Assembly: GCA_022841345.1 (NCBI GenBank)
Contig: JALHRR010000003.1
Coordinates: forward strand, 1-64,000
Direction: 5' to 3'
Length of the DNA stretch: 64,000 nt
Origin: Saprospiraceae bacterium
GTDB lineage: Bacteria; Bacteroidota; Bacteroidia; Chitinophagales; Saprospiraceae
The translations under genes and the position numbers were made by a program. The stretch's first letter is position 1. Every line of letters starts with the position of its first letter. The notes under the pieces were generated by a model. That model made no database searches and was not told where the DNA came from. It saw only the letters and a list, made by a program, of their open reading frames with translations. Shown here one piece after another: positions 18,464 through 27,407 of the stretch.

Positions 18464-19579
18464 TTACCAGGTTTTTCTTTTAAAAAATAATCCGGGGAAG
18501 AGGATGATATAATACAGGTTCAAAAATAGGTCGAAAAAGGGATATAGTTTCCAGCCGGGTCTAAACTTTATCATCCGCGCCCAATTCCGGTAAGGTAAGA
18601 ATAAGATCAGCCATCTGATGCAGAAGACTAAAATTGCCACTATTTCATAGCCCAGAAATAAGCCTGATAACACCGCAGCATAAAATAACAAGTGCGAAAA
18701 GGCAAACATGCTAAGAATGATTTGATGTTGAAAACTATATTTCAGTGAAGTCTGTACATGCCTTGATTTCTGACGATACCAGCCAGACCAGGTTGAGGGA
18801 GAGTATGAATAAACAAGAGAATCCGCTTCAGTTTGAATTTTCATTTTGACTTCAGATGGCATATCCTGAATGAATAAGTCATCGTCTCCCGAGGGAATAT
18901 CTTTGTGCAATGCAAATGGTGAGCTACCGGAAATCAGATTGCGGCGATAAGCCATATTTCTTCCCACCCCCATATAAGGCATTCCAGCACTCGCATAAGA
19001 CCCGTATTGCATGGCAGTGAGCAGCGATTCCAGGCTGCTCAGTAATGATGCGGTCGTATCTGCGGGTCTAAGCGGGGCAAAACCCAGCACAACATCAGTT
19101 TTACCATTGAAAGGCTTAAGCATAAAGGAAATCCAGTTTCCGGAATGAATGACACAATCTGCATCAGTCAAAAGAATGATTTCCCCGCTTGCAGCCAAAA
19201 GTCCTTTTTCAAGTGCTTCCTTCTTTCCCGGAAGGGTTTTCATAGCTGGATCCTGATAAAGTACTTTCAGGTTGGAATGGTTTTGAACTAGGGAGTTCAA
19301 CCATTCTGAAGTACCATCAGTAGAACCGTCATCTACAATGATGCACTCAAATTCAGGATAATTCTGATCAAACACCTGATGTATGAGTGGTTTTAAAGTA
19401 TTGAGTGAATTATAAGTACAAATGATCACTGAAACAGAAAGCTGTGAGGATATGTGATCTTTTATTTCCGTCTTCGATGCTTTTCCCGCCATGAAGTAGA
19501 AAAACAAATAATATATTACATTGAATGCGAATAATATAGATAGTAAAACGATATATATTGTAAGTCCTTCCAGGTGCAC
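18464..19579 (-). CDS. Membrane glycosyltransferase, family 2
   Basis: A 371-residue protein with an N-terminal membrane span (~6-28), a GT-A fold domain starting SVSVIICTYNSLNTLKPLI, the nucleotide-sugar motif VDDGSTDGTSEWL, the DxD-type metal site LTDADCVIHS, a QxxRW-like region (WSGWYRQKSRHVQTS) and two or three C-terminal membrane spans. The architecture matches processive or membrane-anchored GT2 enzymes acting at the cytoplasmic face of the inner membrane. Donor and acceptor cannot be read from sequence. Its upstream spacer holds the first copy of the 287-bp repeat. Confidence 0.87.
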   Translation of the reverse strand: MHLEGLTIYIVLLSILFAFNVIYYLFFYFMAGKASKTEIKDHISSQLSVSVIICTYNSLNTLKPLIHQVFDQNYPEFECIIVDDGSTDGTSEWLNSLVQNHSNLKVLYQDPAMKTLPGKKEALEKGLLAASGEIILLTDADCVIHSGNWISFMLKPFNGKTDVVLGFAPLRPADTTASLLSSLESLLTAMQYGSYASAGMPYMGVGRNMAYRRNLISGSSPFALHKDIPSGDDDLFIQDMPSEVKMKIQTEADSLVYSYSPSTWSGWYRQKSRHVQTSLKYSFQHQIILSMFAFSHLLFYAAVLSGLFLGYEIVAILVFCIRWLILFLPYRNWARMIKFRPGWKLYPFFDLFLNLYYIILFPGLFFKRKTW

Positions 19580-19708
19580 AGTTTTTGTAAAGATAATGGA
19601 TAGCCAATGCTGACAAAGTAAAAATAGTTTTTCAAGGTTGCATTTATAACTGAGGTCTCATTTTGTGTTTTGTTAAAATTGTATATTAAAGAAAAACTTG
19701 TTATATAG

Positions 19709-19995
19709 GAGTAGGTTCCCACCTTGTAGAATAAGACGTAAAAAATGGTTTTGAGTGAAGCGACCAAGGCTGGCACTGTATGAGCATGAGGTGAAGCCTT
19801 GAAGGTATAGATATGACCTGTAATCAATAAGCAGGAACAGCAAATGACACGGCGAGTTTGGCAGACTTAGCGCAGCGAAAACGCATTTTTAGGCTTAGGC
19901 TACACAGTGGGCGGACTTTTTGCTTACTTTTTTGACTGCAGAAAAAAGTAAGAGCCCAGCCGGCTTGAGGCGAAATTAGGAATAGATAATTCCAA
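19709..19995 (+). repeat. Copy 1 of a three-copy ~287-bp noncoding element
   Basis: It starts GAGTAGGTTCCCACCTTG and ends AATTCCAA. It is highly similar to 21754-22039 and more distantly to 52164-52466. Near the 3' end GGGC(19909-19912)/GCCC(19954-19957) enclose an 11-bp stem, CTTACTTTTTT (19923-19933) with AAAAAAGTAAG (19942-19952), around an 8-nt loop. Similarity continues through indels that shift all reading frames, so it is not protein-coding. The rest of the 543-bp spacer is plain AT-rich sequence leading to the sigma gene. Confidence 0.88.
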
Positions 19996-20122
19996 AGATT
20001 CTCAATTGAAAATCAATATCAAGAATTTGACTTAATGGTGTAGCGTTCTTAAATTAACTTTAGTAAATAATGTAAATTAAACCTTTTACATGAATCATCA
20101 TCTTAATTACCAAAGCAGATAA

Positions 20123-20668
20123 GTGCAGTCACAAGAGGATCAGCAAATATTGCATTTGATATTGGAAGCAAATGAGTCCGAACGCGGATTTCAGATGCTG
20201 GTACGTAAATATAAACAGCGTATTTACTGGCTTGTGAGAAGGAATGTCCATCAACATGATGATGCAGATGATCTGGTTCAGGAGATATTTATTAAAATTT
20301 ATCAGAACCTGGCCCGCTTCAAGCAGCAATCAGGTCTATTTACATGGATTTACAGAATCGCAGTAAATGAATGCCTGAGTCATCTGCGGAAGAAGAAAAA
20401 TGGTCTGGTTTGGGATGATCCTGAAAAGTCGGCGTCCCTCTTATCTGCAGATATGTGGTTTGAAGGTGATAAAATGCAGGCTTATCTGCATAGCGCCATT
20501 CAGACATTACCGGATAAACAAAAATTGGTATTTCAAATGCGCTACTTTGAAGAGATGCCATATCAGCAAATGTCATCAATACTGGAGACCAGTGAAGGGG
20601 CATTGAAAGCATCTTATCATCACGCATGTAAAAAAATTGAAGAAATCATACAGCAATATGAAGGATAA
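20123..20668 (+). CDS. ECF-type RNA polymerase sigma factor
   Basis: A 181-residue sigma-70 family ECF factor. Region 2 spans ~20-95 (DDADDLVQEIFIKIYQNLARF, SGLFTWIYRIAVNECLSHLRKK) and region 4 spans ~120-175 (LPDKQKLVFQMRYFEEMPYQQMSSILETSEGALKASYHHACKKI). The start is GTG at 20123: a TAA lies immediately upstream in frame, and the next Met is already inside region 2. The following gene begins inside its last codons, and a periplasmic sensor-like gene comes third, an arrangement common in Bacteroidota where the sigma factor responds to envelope conditions. Confidence 0.92.
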   Translation: MQSQEDQQILHLILEANESERGFQMLVRKYKQRIYWLVRRNVHQHDDADDLVQEIFIKIYQNLARFKQQSGLFTWIYRIAVNECLSHLRKKKNGLVWDDPEKSASLLSADMWFEGDKMQAYLHSAIQTLPDKQKLVFQMRYFEEMPYQQMSSILETSEGALKASYHHACKKIEEIIQQYEG

Positions 20669-21125
20669 AGAAAATATAGAAAAGGCATTTCAGGATAAAT
20701 GGGGGCATCTTGGCAAAAAAGAAGCCTTCAAAGTACCTGAGAATTATTTTGATGAAATGGAGACAAAAATTTTGCAAAAAACGAAGTCTTCTACTCAACA
20801 CGGTGGTGCACAGCGGTGGCTACCTTCATTGAACCAACGAAGAACCTGGCTATCTATCGCAGCCGGATTAGCCATTATAGTCTGCGTGGGAGTTGCTTAT
20901 TTTATTCATACTCAAAACTCCGGGCGTCAACAAGATGAAATCCTGGGGACATTGGCATATATAGATAAACATGCAGGAGAATTTGACTTAAAATTACTCA
21001 GTTTGCTGACAGCTTTACAGGAAGATGAACCCGTGCTAAATTCCTCTGAAATGGAATTTCTGAATGAAATGAATTTGCAGGAACTAGAAGAAATAATGGA
21101 AGGAGAATTTGAAGAAGAACTTTAA
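20658..21125 (+). CDS. Single-pass membrane protein, putative anti-sigma factor
   Basis: A 155-residue protein whose ATG (MKDKENIEKAFQDKWGHLG) overlaps the sigma gene by 11 bp; an earlier ATG at 20637 is less likely. It has a cytoplasmic N-terminal part with VPENYFDEMETKIL, a motif seen in Bacteroidota anti-sigma-like proteins, one membrane span at ~72-92 (LSIAAGLAIIVCVGVAYFI) and an acidic extracytoplasmic tail. It lacks a recognisable zinc-binding ASD motif. Position and topology suggest it restrains the adjacent sigma factor; this is inference. Confidence 0.7.
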   Translation: MKDKENIEKAFQDKWGHLGKKEAFKVPENYFDEMETKILQKTKSSTQHGGAQRWLPSLNQRRTWLSIAAGLAIIVCVGVAYFIHTQNSGRQQDEILGTLAYIDKHAGEFDLKLLSLLTALQEDEPVLNSSEMEFLNEMNLQELEEIMEGEFEEEL

Positions 21126-21188
21126 TTAAAACAGACATATATGAAACATACATACACATTTAAAGTACAAGTTTTAAAACACAGCATA

Positions 21189-21644
21189 ATGAAAACGTTT
21201 TTAATGTGCCTGTTTTTTCTGCCTTTCGCAGTGCAGGCTCAGGGTCCTTTTCAGGATCGGCTGGATAAAATGGAAGGCAAACTCGAAGCTCAGAGAGCTG
21301 CATATATTACGAATGAACTGGAGCTTACCTCTCAGGAGTCACAATCCTTCTGGCCTATTTATAATGAATGGAAAGCTGAAGAAATGAAGAATCGCCGGAA
21401 AGTGGATCCTGAGACCAATACCAAAGGAATGACAGAAGCAGAGGCGGATCGCTTTATTCAGCAAATGTTCGAAATGCAGGATAAGGAGGCCGAAATCAGA
21501 AAGACATACTTCAAAAAATTAAGAGCAGTAATTCCTCCGCAAAAACTAGCCCGCCTTCCTGCAGCTGAACGGGGTTTCAGAGAACAGATCGTGCGGCAGA
21601 CTGCTTCCAGAATTAAGCAAATGAGAGAGAACAGAAGGAATTGA
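21189..21644 (+). CDS. Periplasmic Spy/CpxP-like protein, putative sensor of the ECF system
   Basis: A 151-residue exported protein from ATG 21189, where a clean signal peptide starts (MKTFLMCLFFLPFAVQAQ); an in-frame ATG at 21141 would add a basic leader. The mature part is helical and charged: ELELTSQESQSFWPIYNEW, the tolerant LTxxQ-like feature of Spy/CpxP relatives, then QDKEAEIRKTYFKKLRAVIPPQKLARLP. Bacteroidota relatives in the same position are often annotated as sensors of ECF-type sigma factors. It closes the three-gene operon and is followed by the second copy of the 287-bp repeat. Confidence 0.75.
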   Translation: MKTFLMCLFFLPFAVQAQGPFQDRLDKMEGKLEAQRAAYITNELELTSQESQSFWPIYNEWKAEEMKNRRKVDPETNTKGMTEAEADRFIQQMFEMQDKEAEIRKTYFKKLRAVIPPQKLARLPAAERGFREQIVRQTASRIKQMRENRRN

Positions 21645-21753
21645 TTTGATTTATGAGTGATATTTATTGAAGCTATAGAACTTTAGGCACAGTTATGATT
21701 AAAGTATCGTATCGTCCAATCTAATAAATCAAAGTGGATCCTAAGTTTTGAAC

Positions 21754-22039
21754 GAGTAGGTTCCCACCTTGTAGAATAAGCCGTAAAATATGGTTTTGAG
21801 TGAAACGGCCATGACTGGTACTGTGTGAGCAATCAGTGAGACCACGCAGATATAGTGATGACCTGTGATGATTAAGCAGGAACAAGAAATACCAAGGCGA
21901 GTTTAGCAGGCATAGTGAAGCGAAAACGCATTTTTAGGCTTAGGCTACACAGTGGGCGGACTTTTTGCTTACTTTTTTGACTGCAGAAAAAAGTAAGAGC
22001 CCCGCCGGCTAGAGGCGATTTAGAAGTAGGGAATTCCAA
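21754..22039 (+). repeat. Copy 2 of the three-copy ~287-bp noncoding element
   Basis: Same orientation as copy 1, starting GAGTAGGTTCCCACCTTG and ending AATTCCAA. The last ~120 bp, from AAACGCATTTTTAGGC through the 11-bp hairpin, are nearly identical to copy 1; the middle has drifted with small indels. Copies 1 and 2 enclose the ECF sigma operon as direct repeats about 2 kb apart. Confidence 0.88.
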
Positions 22040-22554
22040 TTAATTCAACCTGGAAGGCTAAATCAATTATTTTCACCAAAGATATCCTAGTCATAACAAA
22101 GCCGAACTTTATTTCATTGAATAATTTCAATGAGTGTTATAATCAACTTTTTAGCTTTCCTGGTTTAAAAGCATTTATAAGCAACTGTCTTTTCTATTTG
22201 CCATTTTCCTGGTCATGATTTATAAATTGACACTCAAATCAATTTTTAGGTATTTTACTTTATAAGTTATGTTGAATTAGCTTATCCATTTTCGGACTCC
22301 TTGTTAATTCTCCTTCTGAGGTATTTGTTCTTCATATTTTTATTTTCATATATAAACCCAGCAACAAGTCTTTCCGTATTGCACAACCTCTTGAATAAGA
22401 GTGAGAAAGTTGCTTATTGTTGCTTTTACACTAAGTTAGATATTATAATAATATATAATATATTAAAAAATAAGTTCCTTAGAATACGGGTTATATTCTT
22501 AATTTTGCCGACCTGAAAACATTCTACAGTAACTTCATTGCGCTGAAAAAACGT
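22040..22554. other. AT-rich intergenic stretch upstream of pckA
   Basis: This is about 515 bp of very AT-rich sequence after repeat copy 2. A 71-codon frame at 22301-22516 is mostly I/L/F/Y and looks like a by-product of AT content. No clear promoter consensus or terminator is seen. Confidence 0.35.
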
Positions 22555-22662
22555 ATGATTGAAATGGGAGCTGATATGGAATGTTCAGTGGTATTTGTTG
22601 AAAAATTCACAAAGATTTTAGCAGGAAAATTGTCTGCTCATTTAAGTAAAAACTTAGTTTGA
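22555..22662 (+). pseudogene. Possible gene remnant or small ORF just upstream of pckA
   Basis: A 35-codon frame starting MIEMGADMECSVVFVEK and ending HLSKNLV. The same frame is open upstream to 22478 without a start codon (LNFADLKTFYSNFIALKKR), and the composition of the whole 59-residue stretch looks like real protein compared with the AT-rich sequence before it. I do not recognise the family. It may be the C-terminal relic of a decayed gene, a small ORF or chance. Confidence 0.3.
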
Positions 22663-22702
22663 TGAACATTCTTTCTGCCACATCATTAATTGTTAAATTA
22701 AA

Positions 22703-24313
22703 ATGAGCCAAATGAACAGCGTTTTGGATAATTATAGTGCAATTTTAGAAGAAGAAGGATTTGTAAATGTAGGAGAAATAAAATGGAATCTCAGTCCGGA
22801 AGAGTTGGTTGAAGAGACTATCAAGCGCAATATGGGGGTTTTGTCAGATACCGGAGCCATCTGCATCGAAACCGGAAAATTTACAGGCAGATCACCCAAA
22901 GACCGCTTCATAGTAATAGACGATGAAACCCGTGACAAAGTAGACTGGAATAGTATCAATCAGCCATTCCAACAAGAGAAATTTGAAGGACTGGAACAAA
23001 AAATTAAAGCATACTTTGAAGGAAAAGACATATTCGTCCGGGATGCCTTTGCGTGTGCAGATACCAAATACAGACTAAAACTCAGATTGTTTTCTGAATA
23101 CCCATGGAGCAATCAATTTGCGGGAAATATGTTTATCCGGCCTGAAGCGAAGGATTTGGAAAGTTTTGAGCCGGATTGGAAAATCATTTGCGCTCCGGGA
23201 TTCGGAGCAGATCCTTCGGTAGATGGAACCAACAGGGGAAATTTTTCAATCATCAATATCAGCCAAAAACTGATCCTCGTGGGAGGTTCAGGATATACCG
23301 GTGAGATTAAAAAGGGTATATTTTCCGTATTGAATTATTTGCTGCCTACGGTTCATGGAGTGATGCCAATGCATTGTTCTGCCAATAGAGGTAAAGATGG
23401 AGATGTTGCCTTATTTTTCGGTCTTTCAGGCACAGGAAAAACTACTCTTTCCGCTGATCCCGAACGCAATCTCATAGGAGATGACGAGCATGGTTGGTCA
23501 GATCACGGAGTCTTTAATTTTGAGGGCGGATGTTATGCCAAGTGTATAGACCTTACTGCAGAAAAAGAACCTGAAATTTTCAAGGCCATCCGACATGGAG
23601 CAATTCTGGAGAATATCAAATTTTTTCCCGGCACAAGAACTGTAGATTATTCTGACATTTCAATAACTGAGAATACCAGAGTTTCATATCCTATATATCA
23701 CATTGACAATGCCCTAATCCCATCCGTGGGTGATCAGCCTAAACACGTATTTTTTCTGACTTGTGATGCCTGGGGCGTTTTACCTCCAATTTCCAAATTA
23801 ACCCCGGGTCAGGCAATGTTCCACTTTTTGTCCGGATATACTGCGAAGGTAGCAGGAACAGAAGAAGGCGTTACTGAACCGAAAGAGACTTTCTCAGCGT
23901 GTTTTGGTGCACCATTCATGCCATTGCATCCTACCCAATATGCAGAAATGCTGGGCGATCGCATGCAAAAAAATAAAACTTCGATCTGGTTGATCAATAC
24001 AGGCTGGACAGGTGGAGCTTATGGATCAGGAAGCAGAATTAAACTCAAATACACCAGAGCAATGATTACGGCAGCTATGACCGGTCAGTTGGATAATGTT
24101 GGATTTACAGAGCATGAGATATTCGGCGTTTCTTTTCCTGATTCAGTGCCCGATGTTCCCAATGAAATTTTGAATCCCAAAAATACCTGGAGTGATAAAG
24201 CAGCATATGATCGCCAGGCTGCGGCGCTTTCCAAGAATTTCAACAAGAATTTCCAGAAGTTTGCTGAAAAAGCAAATCAGGACATTTTGGATGCAGCTCC
24301 ACGGATAGCTTAA
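22703..24313 (+). CDS. pckA: Phosphoenolpyruvate carboxykinase (ATP)
   Basis: A 536-residue ATP-type PEPCK, which interconverts oxaloacetate + ATP with phosphoenolpyruvate + CO2 + ADP in gluconeogenesis. Visible signatures are FTGRSPKDRFIV (substrate site), MHCSANRGKDGDVALFFGLS followed by GTGKTTLS (kinase-1a P-loop), DPERNLIGDDEHGW (metal/kinase-2 region), FEGGCYAKCIDL and NTGWTGGAYGSG. Length is typical. The start MSQMNSVLDNYSAIL fits an N-terminal extension common in Bacteroidota. It is monocistronic, with a long AT-rich leader region. Confidence 0.95.
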   Translation: MSQMNSVLDNYSAILEEEGFVNVGEIKWNLSPEELVEETIKRNMGVLSDTGAICIETGKFTGRSPKDRFIVIDDETRDKVDWNSINQPFQQEKFEGLEQKIKAYFEGKDIFVRDAFACADTKYRLKLRLFSEYPWSNQFAGNMFIRPEAKDLESFEPDWKIICAPGFGADPSVDGTNRGNFSIINISQKLILVGGSGYTGEIKKGIFSVLNYLLPTVHGVMPMHCSANRGKDGDVALFFGLSGTGKTTLSADPERNLIGDDEHGWSDHGVFNFEGGCYAKCIDLTAEKEPEIFKAIRHGAILENIKFFPGTRTVDYSDISITENTRVSYPIYHIDNALIPSVGDQPKHVFFLTCDAWGVLPPISKLTPGQAMFHFLSGYTAKVAGTEEGVTEPKETFSACFGAPFMPLHPTQYAEMLGDRMQKNKTSIWLINTGWTGGAYGSGSRIKLKYTRAMITAAMTGQLDNVGFTEHEIFGVSFPDSVPDVPNEILNPKNTWSDKAAYDRQAAALSKNFNKNFQKFAEKANQDILDAAPRIA

Positions 24314-24474
24314 TTCAAAATTGTTTCTATTGGATCTGATCCTTTTTTGCCGGAGTCTGTTTGATTTCATATACAGTAACTTTACAAACTTTTTGTCGTT
24401 TGTTTACTGAAATACTCCTATTCCAGTATATTGGTGCATTGATTTAAAACATCTTTAGTCCAAAATTTAAAAAA

Positions 24475-24903
24475 ATGAAGCAAATATTTTTGATCATCCT
24501 TGGTCTGTCTATCAGCAGTATTAGCATAGCTCAGAAAGCTACTCCCATCGGTCAGTGGAAAACAGTTGACGACGAAACCGGGAAAGAGAAATCGATTGTT
24601 GAAATCTATGAGCAAAAGGGCAAGTTGTATGGAAAAGTAATCAAGCTTCTCCCCGGAGCAGCCAGTACTACCTGTGACAAATGTCCCGGTGATAAAAAAG
24701 GAAAACCAATAGTAGGCATGGTCTTTCTGACTGACCTTGAAAAGGATGGAGATGAATATGATGGCGGAACCATCCTGGATCCTGCAAAAGGAAAAGAATA
24801 CAGTTGTAAAATTTCATTAGAGAAGCCGGATGTACTTCTGGTGCGGGGATATATGGGTTTTTCATTGCTGGGCAGAACGCAGAAATGGTATCGTGTGAAG
24901 TGA
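24475..24903 (+). CDS. DUF2147 domain secreted protein
   Basis: A 142-residue exported protein with signal peptide MKQIFLIILGLSISSISIAQ and a DUF2147 domain: PIGQWKTVDDETGKEKSIVEI, GKLYGKVIKLL, DCKC-like CDKCPGDKKGKPIVGM, GGTILDPAKGKEYSCKI and MGFSLLGRTQKWYRV. The family forms a small lipocalin-like beta barrel in the periplasm or outside the cell; its ligand and role are not established. The two Cys in CDKC could form a disulfide. Confidence 0.88.
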   Translation: MKQIFLIILGLSISSISIAQKATPIGQWKTVDDETGKEKSIVEIYEQKGKLYGKVIKLLPGAASTTCDKCPGDKKGKPIVGMVFLTDLEKDGDEYDGGTILDPAKGKEYSCKISLEKPDVLLVRGYMGFSLLGRTQKWYRVK

Positions 24904-25011
24904 GAATGTGTTAAATTTGTGGAATTTAGATACTTTATATAGCTTTTATGCAATAATTATTTGTAGAAAAATGTTAGTAAGGTGGTTTTAAATCAAACAC
25001 AAATTTTGTAC

Positions 25012-25245
25012 ATGAAGCACACCTTTACACCTATCGACTTAGTTAATTTTTTGTATCAGGATCTCAGCAGTGTTGAAAAAATAGAAATCTCTGAAGCCAT
25101 GCAAATGGATTGGTCACTGCAAGAAGCATACAATGAATTAAGTGCTGCAAAAGCACAATTGCCGGCAGTCAAATTTTCACCCTCCAGGAAAAGCATTCAT
25201 GCTATTTTGGAGTACAGTGCAAAATCTGAGGTCAATACGATCTGA
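25012..25245 (+). CDS. Small conserved-looking protein of unknown function (anti-sigma-like in form)
   Basis: A 77-residue soluble, helical protein from ATG 25012 (MKHTFTPIDLVNFLYQDLSS); a GTG at 24982 would add ten residues. The text VNFLYQDLSSVEKIEISEAMQMDWSLQEAY resembles the short cytoplasmic heads of Bacteroidota anti-sigma-type proteins but has no membrane segment. It is followed by a strong terminator and then recA. Function is unknown. Confidence 0.6.
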   Translation: MKHTFTPIDLVNFLYQDLSSVEKIEISEAMQMDWSLQEAYNELSAAKAQLPAVKFSPSRKSIHAILEYSAKSEVNTI

Positions 25246-25263
25246 GATTCTGACGCCACAAAG

Positions 25264-25298
25264 AAAAAAGCTCACCCTTAAAGTGAGCTTTTTTTTTG
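25264..25298 (+). terminator. Rho-independent terminator between the small protein gene and recA
   Basis: AAAAGCTCAC (25266-25275) pairs with GTGAGCTTTT (25283-25292) around a 7-nt loop and runs into a T tract. Confidence 0.88.
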
Positions 25299-25455
25299 TC
25301 CCGGATTAAGCTGTTTCAACTTTTTTTGTCTTACTCAAGTCGAATAGAAAATCCTTTCGGTTTTATTCCGGATTCCTGCACTTAAATATTGCTTTTTTCC
25401 ATATATTTATCCCCTCTATATACATTCATTTGAATTCAATTAACATATCATAGTC

Positions 25456-26508
25456 ATGACAAAGGAACAAGAGGAAAAACTAAAAGTATTAAAACTCACA
25501 GTAGATCGTCTCGAGAAGACCTACGGCAAAGGCACCGTGATGAAACTGGGCGACAAACAAGTGGTTGCTGTGGAAGCCATCTCTACTGGTTCACTGGGGC
25601 TGGACATTGCACTGGGTACCGGTGGATTACCGAAAGGAAGAGTAGTTGAAATTTACGGCCCGGAATCATCCGGTAAAACGACCCTCGCCATTCACGCTAT
25701 TGCAGAATGCCAGAAGAAAGGTGGAATAGCTGCCATCATTGATGCTGAACATGCTTTCGATCGTTTTTATGCAGAAGCATTGGGTGTGGACACTGAGAAT
25801 TTGCTTATCTCTCAACCGGACAATGGAGAGCAGGCTCTTGAAATAGCAGAAAACCTGATCCGCTCGGGTGCTATCGATATCATAGTGATTGATTCTGTTG
25901 CTGCATTGGTACCAAGATCTGAGATCGAAGGAGAGATGGGAGATTCCAAAATGGGTCTTCAGGCAAGGTTAATGTCTCAGGCATTAAGAAAGTTGACAGG
26001 AACCATCGGACGTACAGGTTGTTGCTGCATTTTCATCAATCAGTTACGTGAGAAAATCGGTGTCATGTTTGGTAATCCTGAAACTACCACCGGTGGTAAT
26101 GCACTTAAATTCTATGCATCTATCCGTTTGGATATCCGTAAGAGTGGTACTCCCATCAAAGACAAGGAAGGAGCTATGACAGGAACGCATGTGAAAGTGA
26201 AAGTTGTTAAGAACAAACTGGCACCTCCTTTCCGTACAGCTGAATTTGATATCATGTTTGGTCAGGGAATTTCCAAAACAGGAGAAATTGTAGATCTGGG
26301 TGCTGATCACAACATCATCGATAAGAGTGGCTCCTGGTATAGCTATAATGGCACCAAGATTGCTCAGGGACGTGATGCTGCCAAGCAATTCCTGGAAGAC
26401 AATCCTGAGCTGGCAAATGAACTGGAAGAAAAAATCAAGGCTAAATTTGCCGCCGGAGCTACCGTCAAAGTCAATCCTTTTGAAGAAGGAGCGGGTGACG
26501 AGGAATAA
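25456..26508 (+). CDS. recA: Recombinase RecA
   Basis: A 350-residue RecA: the ATP-dependent strand-exchange filament protein of homologous recombination and trigger of the SOS response. It has Walker [10 protein letters not shown], the catalytic Glu region [19 protein letters not shown], Walker [23 protein letters not shown]2 [21 protein letters not shown], and a C-terminal domain with an acidic end ([11 protein letters not shown]). The start [24 protein letters not shown] matches the family. It is monocistronic between two terminators. I see no obvious LexA box upstream, consistent with many Bacteroidota. Confidence 0.97.
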   Translation: MTKEQEEKLKVLKLTVDRLEKTYGKGTVMKLGDKQVVAVEAISTGSLGLDIALGTGGLPKGRVVEIYGPESSGKTTLAIHAIAECQKKGGIAAIIDAEHAFDRFYAEALGVDTENLLISQPDNGEQALEIAENLIRSGAIDIIVIDSVAALVPRSEIEGEMGDSKMGLQARLMSQALRKLTGTIGRTGCCCIFINQLREKIGVMFGNPETTTGGNALKFYASIRLDIRKSGTPIKDKEGAMTGTHVKVKVVKNKLAPPFRTAEFDIMFGQGISKTGEIVDLGADHNIIDKSGSWYSYNGTKIAQGRDAAKQFLEDNPELANELEEKIKAKFAAGATVKVNPFEEGAGDEE

Positions 26509-26552
26509 TCAGCGGCAATAAAGAGGTATTATCTCGTAAACATAGTATTTGT

Positions 26553-26595
26553 CCCGAAGCGTTTGTATTGCAAATAGCTTCGGGCTTTTTTTTTG
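26553..26595 (+). terminator. Terminator of recA
   Basis: CCCGAAGC (26553-26560) pairs with GCTTCGGG (26577-26584), with a 16-nt loop and a following T tract. Confidence 0.88.
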
Positions 26596-26632
26596 GGAAA
26601 AATTCACATATCAATCAGGGCAATCTAATTCA

Positions 26633-27406
26633 TCACTCCCACTCAAACACACCCATCTGTTTATTCCATTTCAAGTCTATACTTGTCCGGCGCATTCTCC
26701 CATACACTCCGCAAGCTATAGCCTGTTCTGCATTCGCTTTGTCGCTGCAGTAATAGAATTTTTTCTCTATGGAGGCGATAGCTTTGGCAGTGGTGCCTTT
26801 TCTCGGCAGCTCTATCAGAACTGGCAGCGCATCTGCGACTATATGATCCTCTTCAGCATAATCATCCACAAGGAATGACCAGTGAGACAAATTGCCAAAT
26901 GCTTCTTTCGTCTTGTCTGCAGGTTTACCATTTATTATATGAAGAACATAGCTTTCCTGGCTAAGCCCAAATCCATCATGCCGCTGGATACTGATAGCAA
27001 TCACATCTGATGCATCTGCTTTCTTAAATAATACAAATTGTACTTTTACGTGGCCTTCTCCCATTTGATCATCCATGATTTCTAAATATCCATTGGCAAT
27101 ATCCATGACCGGCTTCAATCTTTCTCCATTCTGAGATTTTGTATAAAAGCCTTCTTTCCCTTTCTGCAATTTATAATCAGGAATATATTGAGGCTGGAGT
27201 TTTTGATAGTAAGTAAAAACATCTTCTTTCATAGCTCCATTGTCTGCTGTTACACTTTCTTCTACTCTGTAAGGATCATCCGTTTTGACTGAAGTATTTT
27301 CAGTGACGCTCAGATCTTTGTTTACTTCAGCGGATGAACAGCAAATATTCAACAAAGCAAGAAGGAGCAATGAAATGAATTTGAAAAAACTTGTCTTGCT
27401 GACCAT
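26633..27406 (-). CDS. Lipoprotein of unknown function
   Basis: A 257-residue protein from ATG 27406 (MVSKTSFFKFISLLLLALLN) with lipobox NICC followed by SSAEV. The mature part has a Ser/Thr-rich spacer and then a globular domain with LQPQYIPDYKLQKGKEGFYT, GYLEIMDDQMGEGHVKVQFVLFK and FGNLSHWSFLVDDYAEED. I do not recognise a family. The ATG lies directly after the stop of the thioesterase gene, so the two are co-transcribed. It is likely anchored in a periplasm-facing leaflet. Confidence 0.7.
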   Translation of the reverse strand: MVSKTSFFKFISLLLLALLNICCSSAEVNKDLSVTENTSVKTDDPYRVEESVTADNGAMKEDVFTYYQKLQPQYIPDYKLQKGKEGFYTKSQNGERLKPVMDIANGYLEIMDDQMGEGHVKVQFVLFKKADASDVIAISIQRHDGFGLSQESYVLHIINGKPADKTKEAFGNLSHWSFLVDDYAEEDHIVADALPVLIELPRKGTTAKAIASIEKKFYYCSDKANAEQAIACGVYGRMRRTSIDLKWNKQMGVFEWE

Positions 27407-27407
27407 T

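Noticed and set aside
19516-19827. Frame overlapping repeat copy 1 on the minus strand, with a similar frame at 52105-52293 in copy 3
   Set aside because: Amino acid similarity is limited to a short stretch explained by nucleotide similarity of the repeat, and indels shift the frames between copies.
22301-22516. 71-codon frame upstream of pckA
   Set aside because: Composition (I, L, F, Y, N) follows the AT-rich DNA; no start-site signal and no recognisable family.
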